A stretch of 9,514 nucleotides of DNA from Pseudomonadota bacterium (GCA_023419055.1 JAEZYO010000507.1:1-9514); one strand, 5' to 3'. Counted from the stretch's first letter, positions 1 through 7,025 are shown. Numbers and translations are program-made. The notes: a model not told the origin generated them from the letters alone.

Positions 1-1
1 C

Positions 2-778
2 GACAACGTGGCGGTCGGCGTCTCCGGCTCGTTCCCGGGGTTGAACGTGGCCGCCTACTCCGCGCTCCAGACGATGGGCGCCGAGCCGATCGTGATCTCG
101 AGCGCGTCGGCGAGCGAGTGGGGCGCGAACGATCCCGAGCTCCTCTGGCTCGACATGGAGCGGCTCCTCCAGGAAAAGCAGATCTTCCGGTTCCGCTCGG
201 TGGCGGCCTCGCGCGGCGGCATCGACGATCGAGGCTTCGGTCTCCAGCCGGAGGGCCAAGCCCTGCTCGACGCCGCCATCGCGCGCAACTCGTTGCTGCG
301 CGTCGACGCGAACTCGCTCCCGGAAGCCATCGATCTGCGCATGCAGGTCTACGACCGCTTCGATCGAGACAAGCCCATCAAGGCCTACCTCAACATCGGT
401 GGAGGCTCCGCCTCGGTGGGGACCTACGTCGGCAAGCGCCAGCTCAAGCCGGGCGTCAATTTCACCACCCCGAAGGGTGCGCCCGCCGTCGACTCCGTGA
501 TGCACCGCTTCCTCCAGCGCGGCGTGCCCGTGATCCACGTGACCAAGATGGTCACGCTGGCGCGCCGTTACGGGCTGCCCGTCGATCCGAAGACGATGCC
601 CAAGGTAGGCGACGGCAGCATCTACAGCCGCACGACGTACGACCGCAGGCTGGCGCTGGGAGGCGTCCTCGCCATCTTGCTCTCGATGGTGGCGCTCACG
701 CGACTCGACATCGGGCTGCGCCTCCTCGGCAGCACTCGCCGCGAAGAGCGGCCCGCCGAGCCGCAGCAAATGATCTGA
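2..778 (+). CDS. Poly-gamma-glutamate system protein, C-terminal part (5' truncated by window)
   Basis: The frame is open from the left edge and ends at TGA 776-778, so the true start lies outside the window; the GTG at base 8 is only an internal Val. About 258 residues are visible. The sequence resembles the family annotated as 'poly-gamma-glutamate system protein' (pgsW-type), found beside pgsB/pgsC-like genes for gamma-polyglutamate capsule or polymer; its exact biochemical role is not settled. Seen directly, numbering from the GTG: a Gly/Ser-rich segment VGVSGSFPGLN near the visible start, the segment LNIGGGSASVGTYVG (about 128-142), and a single hydrophobic segment near the C-terminus (about 215-231) followed by an Arg-rich tail. 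This fits a globular domain anchored by a C-terminal membrane helix. Upstream partners cannot be seen. The family call rests on recognition of overall sequence character, so it is good but not certain. Confidence 0.72.
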   Translation, partial: DNVAVGVSGSFPGLNVAAYSALQTMGAEPIVISSASASEWGANDPELLWLDMERLLQEKQIFRFRSVAASRGGIDDRGFGLQPEGQALLDAAIARNSLLRVDANSLPEAIDLRMQVYDRFDRDKPIKAYLNIGGGSASVGTYVGKRQLKPGVNFTTPKGAPAVDSVMHRFLQRGVPVIHVTKMVTLARRYGLPVDPKTMPKVGDGSIYSRTTYDRRLALGGVLAILLSMVALTRLDIGLRLLGSTRREERPAEPQQMI

Positions 779-780
779 CG

Positions 781-2325
781 CTAAGGTCCGGCGAGCGAGA
801 GCCGATCTCGAGCTCGCAGGCGGTAGATGGCGCAGTGCGACTCTATCCCCTCGCCGATCTGCTCGGCGTTTGACTCGAGGTAGGCGCCGAGCCGCGGCCG
901 CGCCCGCATGAGCGACGCGTCGTACGCGACGAAGTAGCTCGCCCCTTCGAGCCTCAGCTGTTCGACGGTCTCGGGCGTGTGACGATCGGAGGGCAAGCTC
1001 CAGCCGTGGCGATCCGCGAAGAAGAACACCTGCGGCTCCTGGTAGTTGTTCGGCGTCCCGTGCGCGTCGGCTTCGCTCGTCGTGCTCACCACCACGAGCG
1101 AGCCCTCGGGTGTCCGCTCCGCGACCATTCGTCCGCAAGTGGCGAGCACCTCGCCCGTCGGCTGGAAGAGCTCCACGTACAGCTTCCCCGAGCCGGCCGC
1201 GGCGACGAAGACCGCGATCGCAGCGACCGCGGCTCGCGGAGAGAGAGACCAGGAGATCTCGGCGAGGCCTATGCCGACCACGAGGGCGGCGAACGGCAGG
1301 AAGAAGACGTGATACTGAATCCCCCACACCTCGGAAGCGTAGCGCGCGACGGCCATGTAGTAGATCGCGGCGGTGAGCGCCCCGAAGAGCGGCAACCACG
1401 AGATCTTCTTCCGGAAGCAGACGTACGCGCCCCAGGCGAACAAGAGCGCGCCGCTCCACGCGAACACCCACTTGGCCTCGAGCTTGACGACCGCGAAGTA
1501 GAAGTGAGGAGACAACCAGTAGCTCGGATCGCCGAGCTTGCTGTCACCGCCGGACAGAATGCCGAAGGTGTTGCCGTACGTGAGGTAGAGGTTTCGAGCG
1601 TGCCAGTACCAGGCGACCCCGGGAGCGAGAGACACGAGGGCAAATCCCCAGATCTCGAGCCTCGAGAGGAAGCGCAGCCGTTCCCTGAACAGGAGCAGCA
1701 GCATGAACACCAACCCGACCTGGATCGACGTCGGCTTGACCAGGATCGCGAGCGCGGTCGCCCCTCCAGCGAGCCAGAGGTCACGCGAGCGTTGCTCGTC
1801 GAGCCAGCGCTGAAAGAGGTAGAGCGCCACCATGTAGAAGCAGAGCACGGTCGCCTCCGGCATGAAGGCGGTGCTGTACCTCACGTGCAGCGGGGAGAGC
1901 GCGAGGAAGCCGAGTCCGAAGAGCGCCACCCGCTCGCCCGCTACGCGGCGCGCGAGATAGTAGAAGGCGCAGAGCCCCAGCATGGCGAAGGTGAGCGAGA
2001 CCAAGCGACCTAGCCACACCTGCTCACCGAAGGCCCCGTAGAGGAGCGCTGTCACGAACGGGTGCAGCTGAAACTCGGTCTCCGTGTAGGCGGGTCCGCT
2101 GCCCCCCCAGTACACCTGCGGATGAAAGAGCTGGTAGCCACCTCGGTAAAAGTGGCGCGCGATCGAGGCGGTGTCGGTCTGACGCCAGCTGTCGGTGTGG
2201 CTGCCAGTGAGCGGCCGCGTCAAGAGTGGAATCCTGAGCAGGAGCGCAGCAGACAGGAGTACGAAAAAGACACGATCCCGGACTATCTCCGGAACGGAAC
2301 CCACACCGGCACGCATGGTTGACAT
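781..2325 (-). CDS. GT39-type (ArnT/PMT-like) integral membrane glycosyltransferase
   Basis: This 514-residue polytopic membrane protein has the layout of GT-C glycosyltransferases, which move a sugar from a polyprenyl-phosphate donor to an acceptor on the outer face of the inner membrane. Seen: a first hydrophobic segment (about 18-35), then an extracytoplasmic loop with the acidic motif HTDSWRQTD (43-51), where GT39 enzymes carry their catalytic Asp, and TETEFQLHPF (81-90). Many further hydrophobic segments follow to about residue 378. MPE (155-157) sits in the loop where relatives have MPD/MPE-like motifs. The last ~120 residues look soluble and probably periplasmic. I chose ATG 2325 because GAGGG lies about 8 bases upstream; a second ATG three codons in lacks a ribosome site. 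It lies downstream of the siroheme gene on the same strand across a 101-bp gap, so it may be the operon's last gene or have its own promoter. Donor and acceptor cannot be inferred. Confidence 0.85.
   Translation of the reverse strand: MSTMRAGVGSVPEIVRDRVFFVLLSAALLLRIPLLTRPLTGSHTDSWRQTDTASIARHFYRGGYQLFHPQVYWGGSGPAYTETEFQLHPFVTALLYGAFGEQVWLGRLVSLTFAMLGLCAFYYLARRVAGERVALFGLGFLALSPLHVRYSTAFMPEATVLCFYMVALYLFQRWLDEQRSRDLWLAGGATALAILVKPTSIQVGLVFMLLLLFRERLRFLSRLEIWGFALVSLAPGVAWYWHARNLYLTYGNTFGILSGGDSKLGDPSYWLSPHFYFAVVKLEAKWVFAWSGALLFAWGAYVCFRKKISWLPLFGALTAAIYYMAVARYASEVWGIQYHVFFLPFAALVVGIGLAEISWSLSPRAAVAAIAVFVAAAGSGKLYVELFQPTGEVLATCGRMVAERTPEGSLVVVSTTSEADAHGTPNNYQEPQVFFFADRHGWSLPSDRHTPETVEQLRLEGASYFVAYDASLMRARPRLGAYLESNAEQIGEGIESHCAIYRLRARDRLSLAGP
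791..817. other. Imperfect inverted repeat at a convergent gene junction
   Basis: GCGAGC (791-796) and GAGA (797-800) can pair with TCTC (806-809) and GCTCGC (812-817), leaving a 5-base loop and a 2-base bulge, about 10 bp in all. It begins 12 bases after the stop of the gamma-PGA gene and lies inside the 3' coding end of the glycosyltransferase gene. There is no T-tract on either strand, so it is not a canonical intrinsic terminator. It may slow or protect transcript ends, or may simply reflect high-GC coding sequence. Confidence 0.25.
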
Positions 2326-2381
2326 GGACGCGACCCTCGACCCGACTAGTAGGTGGTCGCTGCCGGAGCATTTGTATGAGC

Positions 2382-2403
2382 CGCTCGCATTGCTTCGCGA
2401 GCG
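2382..2403. other. Perfect 7-bp stem hairpin in the 101-bp gap between the siroheme and glycosyltransferase genes
   Basis: CGCTCGC (2382-2388) and GCGAGCG (2397-2403) are exact inverted repeats around an 8-base loop. This is the most obvious structure in the only sizeable gap on the minus-strand gene run (2326-2426). On the minus strand the stem is followed by GGCTCATACAAATG, not a T-run, so a Rho-independent terminator is not supported. It could be an RNA-processing or stability element, or a weak attenuator, between the operon and the glycosyltransferase gene. The rest of the gap shows no convincing promoter; CATACAAAT (minus strand) is a weak -10-like string without a good -35. Confidence 0.35.
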
Positions 2404-2426
2404 TCGTCGTTGCGGGAAGCTACGAC

Positions 2427-3035
2427 TCAGTCGCCGTCGCCGGGCGAGAACGTGAGCCGCCCCTCGAACCGCAGCGTCTTCACGGCGTCTCCGAGGACGC
2501 GCGCACGCTCAGCAGGAGGAGTTCGCTCGCGGAGCTCTGCCAGGCGCTCGACGTACCCGCCGAGGTTCGCGTCATCGAACAACGCCTGGAAAATCTCGCG
2601 CAGGCGGCGCGCCAGGGCCGGCGCGCGGCCGGCCGTGCCAATCGCGAGGGTCAGCGCGCCTGCGGTCACCCGCGCGACGTGCGTGAAGCTACAGTACGCC
2701 GGCTGGTCGACGGCGCAGAAGAGCACCTGCCTGAGCTCGGCGTCGGCCGCGATCTCTCCGGCGAGCGCGCCGTCGCGATCGGCGAGCACCGAAAGCCAAA
2801 CCCCCTCGAGGTCGCTCGAGCGGTAGCGCCTGCGCTCGAACGAGAGCCGCGGGGAAGCGTGCGCGGCCGCCCACGAGAGGAGCTCCGCGTCCGCCTTCTC
2901 GCTCACGAGCCGCACTCTTGCCCGAGCTTCGAGCAGCGCCTCCGCTCTCAGCGCGGCTTCGCGGCCGTCTCCGATCACCAGGCACTGTCGACCATCGAGC
3001 TTCAGCGAGACCGGAAAGTGTGGCGCGTCGGACAT
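2427..3035 (-). CDS. Precorrin-2 dehydrogenase/sirohydrochlorin ferrochelatase domain protein (Met8/CysG N-terminal type)
   Basis: This 202-residue protein matches the stand-alone N-terminal half of CysG (Met8p type), which oxidises precorrin-2 with NAD+ and inserts Fe2+ to give siroheme, the cofactor of sulfite and nitrite reductases. Seen: FPVSLKLDGRQCLVIGDG (7-24) has the family's opening beta strand and nucleotide-binding loop. FCAVDQPAYCSF (106-117) places Asp110 where the family has its conserved catalytic Asp (usual context NVVDDP). LTLAIGTAGRAPALARRLR (128-146) corresponds to the usual IAISTGGxSPxLAR helix entry. No SUMT methyltransferase domain follows. The nucleotide loop is GDGREAALRA rather than the common GGGxVAxRK, and the usual Ser of AIST is Gly, so activity may be altered. 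The ATG at 3035 is secure because of a strong ribosome site 7 bases upstream, within the end of the preceding gene. Confidence 0.85.
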   Translation of the reverse strand: MSDAPHFPVSLKLDGRQCLVIGDGREAALRAEALLEARARVRLVSEKADAELLSWAAAHASPRLSFERRRYRSSDLEGVWLSVLADRDGALAGEIAADAELRQVLFCAVDQPAYCSFTHVARVTAGALTLAIGTAGRAPALARRLREIFQALFDDANLGGYVERLAELRERTPPAERARVLGDAVKTLRFEGRLTFSPGDGD

Positions 3036-3037
3036 GG

Positions 3038-3730
3038 CTATTCCTCCTTGGTGCTCACCTTGGTCGGGACCGCGGGCACCGTGACGAAACGAAGCTCGCG
3101 CTCGGCGTCACCGACGCGCTGCAAGAAGAGCCCCGTGAAGGTGCTGAAGAGTGCGTCGCCCGGCGCGGCGGTCCCGGTGCTCGACGGCCGCATGACCCAG
3201 CGTCGAAGCTTCTGCAGCACCTCCTGGCTCACCGGGTTGACCTGCACCTTCCCCGTCACGCGGTAGCGCTCGTCCGGGCGGATCTGGCTCGCGTCACCCG
3301 CCAGCAAGCGCCGCGCCTCGGCGCATCGCCGCATCACGCCTTCGAGCGTCGTCGTCCAGCGCACCAGGCTGCTGCGGGGTCTCAGCACCTCGACGCGAAA
3401 TGCTTCCTCCCAGACGTGCCAGGTCACCTTGCAGGTCTGCGCGGCGGTCGAGACCGGCTCGCTCTGCCCCGCGCGATAGACCGCCGCCGTGAGCACGATG
3501 GTGGTAGGCAAGCCGCGGCTCAGCTTGGCGCGCAGGTTCGCGTCGAGCACGTCGCGGAAGTTCATGTTGAAGTAGAGCAGCTTCTCGTCGACGTCCCACT
3601 CGAGCAGCGCCGGTCGAGTCTGCCCCTCGCTCGCTTCTTGGGCGCGCGCGCCGGAGGCGACGAAGAGCGCGCAGAGGGCGAGCAGGAACGCCGCGCCCGC
3701 GCGAGCGACTGCACGACCGCTCCTACTCAT
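3038..3730 (-). CDS. Secreted/periplasmic DUF4390-like protein
   Basis: This 230-residue protein has a clear Sec signal peptide: Arg-rich start, hydrophobic core (about 11-27) and likely cleavage after ARA (residue 30). The mature part begins LLEWDVDEKLLYFNMNFRDVL and continues with NLRAKLSRGLPTTIVLTAAVY (65-85), a beta-rich pattern like that of DUF4390, whose function is unknown. The similarity is weak and from memory, so the family call is tentative. A second part (150-218) has RYRVTGKVQVNPVSQEVLQ and ends in a strand-like segment. Two mature-domain cysteines (100 and 136) could form a disulfide. Its ATG (3728-3730) lies inside the end of the Omp85-like gene with an 8-bp overlap (ATGAGTAG), so the two are probably translationally coupled and made together. 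A periplasmic accessory role for the barrel protein is an inference from this arrangement only. Confidence 0.7.
   Translation of the reverse strand: MSRSGRAVARAGAAFLLALCALFVASGARAQEASEGQTRPALLEWDVDEKLLYFNMNFRDVLDANLRAKLSRGLPTTIVLTAAVYRAGQSEPVSTAAQTCKVTWHVWEEAFRVEVLRPRSSLVRWTTTLEGVMRRCAEARRLLAGDASQIRPDERYRVTGKVQVNPVSQEVLQKLRRWVMRPSSTGTAAPGDALFSTFTGLFLQRVGDAERELRFVTVPAVPTKVSTKEE
3041..3049 (-). promoter_or_regulatory. Strong Shine-Dalgarno site embedded in the preceding gene's last codons
   Basis: On the minus strand the string AAGGAGGAA is followed by TAGCC and the ATG of the siroheme gene. The AGGAGG core (3043-3048) lies 7 bases from the start codon. The same bases encode the final Lys-Glu-Glu of the upstream secreted protein. 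Termination of that gene and initiation of the siroheme gene are therefore 2 bp apart, which favours translational coupling, and the site fixes the start at 3035. It is the best ribosome site in the window. Confidence 0.85.
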
Positions 3731-5459
3731 CGCCTGCTGGACCCTCCCCGCGCACCGGAATGAAGCCGAGCACGTTGGAGAAGGCGAAGACGAAGCCGCC
3801 TGCGCTCGTGTCCATGCGGAAGCCCAGGTTGGCGGTGAGGTCGATGGGGACCCGGGCGAACCCGGAGTAGGCCGTCGGCGGATCGGTGATCGTGAGATCG
3901 TCCGCGACGCCGTACACGCCGGCGCTAGCGAAAAAGTCGATGCCGTAGATCGAACGGCGGCCCCGATAGAGCGGGACGCGATACTCGCCGCCGAGCCTGA
4001 AAGCGTACTCGCCGTAGCGCACCTCGACGATGTCCGTGCCGAGGAAGTTCGGCGGCGGACGGCTGTCGAAGTTCAGGTCGAGGACGCGATCGGGGAGGAA
4101 ATCGGTGAAATCGCCGACGTAGAACTGCTCGAAGAACGGCGCGTCTCCGGCGATGGCGCCGCCGAAGAGCTCGAGCTTCACCACGTGCTGCTTCCAGGGC
4201 AGCTTCCACCAGCGCGCGGCCGAAAACTCGATCCGCGTGTAGTCGTAGTCGCGCGTGGCCGGGAACAGCGAGACGTCGCCGGTGACGTTCACGAGCCAGC
4301 CGCGCGTCGGCAAGAACGGGTGGTCCCGCGTGTCGTGCTGCACGCTGCCGCGGACGGTGGAGAGGATGCTCCGACCCGGGACGATGTCGAACTCGATCGG
4401 CTCCCGTTCGTACCCGCGCAAGTGCGACGCGATCGCCGGCACGTTCGCGTCGATGGTCTCGAGCCGATAATTGACCCAGAGCTGCGTCGAGAGCGACAGG
4501 TCGCGCCCGACGCCCAGCGCGCCGCCGAAGCGCGTGTAGCTCACGACGGCGTAGTCCGAGTACTGGACCAGGCGATCGGGATCGGACCACCTGACGTCCG
4601 CGTTCCCGAAGAAGTCGATCGCGTCGTTGTAGAGCAGCGTGCCGCTGACCATCCAGGGGCTGCTCAGGAACGCGGGATCCAAGAAGCGCGTGCGGAGCGC
4701 GACCTGGTTCTCGGCGAGCGCCGCCGCCCCGCCGAGCGTGATGCCAGTTCCGGCCAGGTTGGTCTCTGCGATGTCGAGTCCGGCGTACGCCGTGAGCGGG
4801 GAGCTCTCTTCGCCCAAGGTGTCGGCGCGCTGGCTGAGCCCCATCGAGATGTCGTTGATCACGATGGTAGGGCGCTCGACCACGTCGATCACGAGCACCA
4901 CGAGCCCGCGCGCCGAGCCCTTCTTCAGGGAAAATTCGACGCTGCGGAAGAAGCCGGTGCCGAGCAGCCGGAAGCGCGAAAGCTCGACCGCGGGCGAATC
5001 GACGTTGATGACGTCGCCGGGTGAAAAGGGGACGTAGCGCAAGACGACGCGGGTGCTCGTCTTGGTGTTGCCGCGCACCTCGATGCCCTCGAGGGTGTAC
5101 TTGAGCGGCGAGCTCGCACTCTCCGCCGTCATTCCGGTCGCGCACGGACAGGGAGCGACGGGAGGCGGCAGGCGCTGCGCAGGAGCAGGCGGAGACGCCG
5201 GCGCGGGCGCGTCCGAACCCCAGGTCGACGGAGCCTCGGCCTCTGCAGGAGCGCTCGGCGCACCTTCAGCGGGAGCGCTCGGCGGACCCTCCACGGGTGC
5301 AGGTGGGTTCGGGTCCGGAGCGGGAGCAGGAGGTGGTTCGGCCTCCGCCTGCGCGAACGTCCTCGCCGGGAAAATTGCGCTCCCGACGAGCGCCCAGACC
5401 GCGAGCGCCCAACGGCGAGACGGACCGCCGAAGGAGCTTCGTCCGAGCGACCGCTGCAT
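3723..5459 (-). CDS. Omp85/BamA-TamA-family outer membrane barrel protein with a single POTRA-like domain
   Basis: 578 residues. Seen in order: signal peptide (1 to about 37, twin Arg at 15-16, hydrophobic 17-31, likely cut near TFA-QA); a Pro/Ala/Glu-rich linker (38-104) with an 8-residue tandem repeat and a CPC pair (104-106); one POTRA-like domain (about 121-197, starting YTLEGIEVRGNTKTSTRVVL); then a beta-rich region to about 562 long enough for a 16-strand Omp85 barrel. The motif DTRDHPFLPTRGW (376-388) is the conserved Omp85 barrel hairpin. Where BamA/TamA have GGxxxVRGF/Y in loop 6, this protein has VGDFTDFLPDR (448-458), so the usual L6 Arg-Gly motif is absent. The last hydrophobic strand (FVFAFSN, 556-562) is followed by a 16-residue tail rather than ending in Phe. 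It is one of several possible Omp85 paralogues, not obviously the essential BamA, since only one POTRA is present. ATG 5459 starts 3 bp after malQ. Confidence 0.85.
   Translation of the reverse strand: MQRSLGRSSFGGPSRRWALAVWALVGSAIFPARTFAQAEAEPPPAPAPDPNPPAPVEGPPSAPAEGAPSAPAEAEAPSTWGSDAPAPASPPAPAQRLPPPVAPCPCATGMTAESASSPLKYTLEGIEVRGNTKTSTRVVLRYVPFSPGDVINVDSPAVELSRFRLLGTGFFRSVEFSLKKGSARGLVVLVIDVVERPTIVINDISMGLSQRADTLGEESSPLTAYAGLDIAETNLAGTGITLGGAAALAENQVALRTRFLDPAFLSSPWMVSGTLLYNDAIDFFGNADVRWSDPDRLVQYSDYAVVSYTRFGGALGVGRDLSLSTQLWVNYRLETIDANVPAIASHLRGYEREPIEFDIVPGRSILSTVRGSVQHDTRDHPFLPTRGWLVNVTGDVSLFPATRDYDYTRIEFSAARWWKLPWKQHVVKLELFGGAIAGDAPFFEQFYVGDFTDFLPDRVLDLNFDSRPPPNFLGTDIVEVRYGEYAFRLGGEYRVPLYRGRRSIYGIDFFASAGVYGVADDLTITDPPTAYSGFARVPIDLTANLGFRMDTSAGGFVFAFSNVLGFIPVRGEGPAGDE
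5244..5291 (-). repeat. Tandem 24-bp coding repeat (2 copies) in the Omp85 Pro-rich linker
   Basis: Two adjacent 24-base units (5268-5291 and 5244-5267) match at about 20 of 24 bases by eye. They encode EGPPSAPA and EGAPSAPA (residues 57-64 and 65-72). The repeat lies within the low-complexity linker between signal peptide and POTRA-like domain. Such units are prone to copy-number change by slippage, so linker length probably varies between strains; this is an inference. Confidence 0.7.
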
Positions 5460-5462
5460 CCT

Positions 5463-7025
5463 CTAGCCCGGTCGCCTCAAGAAGTGCGGGACCCGCTCGT
5501 AGGTCTCCGTGATCCGGAACAGGCGCTCCGAGATGCGCGGCGTGAGCGCCTCGCGACGGAACCGCCAACGCCAGTTCCCGGCGGCGACGCCGGGGACGTT
5601 CATGCGGTGCTCCGTGCCGAGCCCGAGCACGTCTTGCAAGGGGAACAGCGCGGTGTCGGCCACGCTCGCCATCGCCAGGCGGATCATGTCCCAGTGCGGC
5701 TCGCGCCCATCGCTGCCCGCGTAGCGGAGCGCGCGGTCGCGCTCTTCGCGCAGCCAGTGTGCGTGGCCTTGATCGCTCACGCGCTCGTGCGCGGTGAGCC
5801 AGCCGACGGTCGTGTCGTTGTCGTGCGTGCCGGTGTAGACCACCGAGTTCTTGGGGAAACGGTGCGGCTGGTAGTCGCGCGACTGATCCACGAACGCGAA
5901 CATCAAGACGCGCATGCCGGGGAGATCGAAGCGCTCGCGCAGCTCGATCACCTCCGGCGTGAGCAGGCCCAGATCTTCGGCGATGAACGGCAGCGCGCCG
6001 AGCGCCTGCTGTGCCTTCTCGAAGAACTCGCGACCGGGCACGACCACGAAGCGGCCGTCACGAGCGTTCGGAGCGCCGCTCTGCACCTCCCAGTAGCGGT
6101 GAAAGCCGATGAAGTGATCGAGCCGAACGGCGTCGAACCGCTCGAGCGTCTGGCCGAGGCGCCGCACCCACCAGGAGAAGTTGTCGGCCTTGAGCGCGTC
6201 CCAGTCGTAGAGCGGGTTGCCCCAGAGCTGCCCGTCGGCGCTGAAATAGTCGGGAGGCACGCCCGCCACCACGCGCCGCTCACCGCGCTCGTCGAGCTGG
6301 AAGAAGCGTTGATTTTGCCAGACGTCGGCGCCGTCGTGCGCCACGAACATGGGCACGTCGCCCATCAAGCGCACGCCGAGCTCCGCGGCGTGACGGCGGA
6401 GCTCGCCGAGATCGCGCGCGACGCGGTACTGCACGAAGCAGTGGTAGTCGATCTCTTCCGCGTGCTTCTGCCGAGCGCGCCCGAGCGCCGTCATGTCGTG
6501 ACGGCGTAGGCCCTCCTCCCACTCCGGCCAGCGCTTGCCCGGGTTCGCGCGCTTCAACGAGCAGAAGAGCGCCCAGTCGTTCACCCAATCCGACTGCTCG
6601 GAGCGATAGGTCTCGAGGGCTCGCTTCTCGTCGACCGACGCCCTGGTCTTGAAGCGCTCGAAGGCGCGCCGGAGGCAGCGCTCGCGGAAGCGCTTGGCCG
6701 AAGGGAAGAGCGCGCGTTCGGCCTCGGCGAGACGGCGCGGGACCACCGTCTCCGAAGGGGTGAGGAGCCCGTCGCGCACGAGGTGATCGACGCTCGCGAG
6801 CAGGGGGCTCGCCGCGAACGAGGAGGGGCTGTCGTAAGGCGAGTCCCCGCCGCCGGGCGGCGTGAGCGGGAGCATCTGCCACCAGCTCTGGCCGGAGCGC
6901 GCCAGGAACTCGAGGAAGCGATGCGCCTCCGGGCCGAGGTCGCCGACGCCGTAAGGGCCAGGGAGAGACGTCGGGTGCAGCAAGATGCCGCTCGCCCGTT
7001 GCTTGAGTGGATTGTCTCTTGTCAT
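5463..7025 (-). CDS. malQ: 4-alpha-glucanotransferase (amylomaltase, GH77)
   Basis: The 520-residue protein is full length for a bacterial amylomaltase. It cuts alpha-1,4-glucan chains and transfers the fragment to glucose or another glucan, in cytoplasmic maltodextrin and glycogen metabolism. Seen: the N-terminal signature ASGILLHPTSLPGPYGVGDLG (11-31) and QMLPLTPPGGGDSPYDSPSSF (50-70). The three GH77 catalytic residues are present by motif: nucleophile Asp303 in VRLDHFIGF, acid/base Glu350 in FIAEDLGLL, and stabilising Asp402 in TGTHDNDT. MGDVPMFVAHDGADVW (221-236) and MNVPG (475-479) are also typical. It follows terC by 15 bp and ends 3 bp before the Omp85-like gene, so it is mid-operon. 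No glycogen phosphorylase, branching enzyme or synthase is nearby. The start has only a weak upstream GAGG, 14 bases away and overlapping terC's stop, consistent with coupling. Function is secure. Confidence 0.96.
   Translation of the reverse strand: MTRDNPLKQRASGILLHPTSLPGPYGVGDLGPEAHRFLEFLARSGQSWWQMLPLTPPGGGDSPYDSPSSFAASPLLASVDHLVRDGLLTPSETVVPRRLAEAERALFPSAKRFRERCLRRAFERFKTRASVDEKRALETYRSEQSDWVNDWALFCSLKRANPGKRWPEWEEGLRRHDMTALGRARQKHAEEIDYHCFVQYRVARDLGELRRHAAELGVRLMGDVPMFVAHDGADVWQNQRFFQLDERGERRVVAGVPPDYFSADGQLWGNPLYDWDALKADNFSWWVRRLGQTLERFDAVRLDHFIGFHRYWEVQSGAPNARDGRFVVVPGREFFEKAQQALGALPFIAEDLGLLTPEVIELRERFDLPGMRVLMFAFVDQSRDYQPHRFPKNSVVYTGTHDNDTTVGWLTAHERVSDQGHAHWLREERDRALRYAGSDGREPHWDMIRLAMASVADTALFPLQDVLGLGTEHRMNVPGVAAGNWRWRFRREALTPRISERLFRITETYERVPHFLRRPG

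Noticed and set aside
979..2013. Long plus-strand open frame opposite the glycosyltransferase gene
   Set aside because: It is rich in Arg/Glu/His with no hydrophobic or domain pattern. It mirrors the antisense of a clear membrane protein in high-GC DNA.
5484..6509. Long plus-strand open frame opposite malQ
   Set aside because: malQ on the minus strand has all catalytic motifs. The plus frame has low-complexity Val/Glu/Ala/His/Arg composition typical of antisense high-GC codons.
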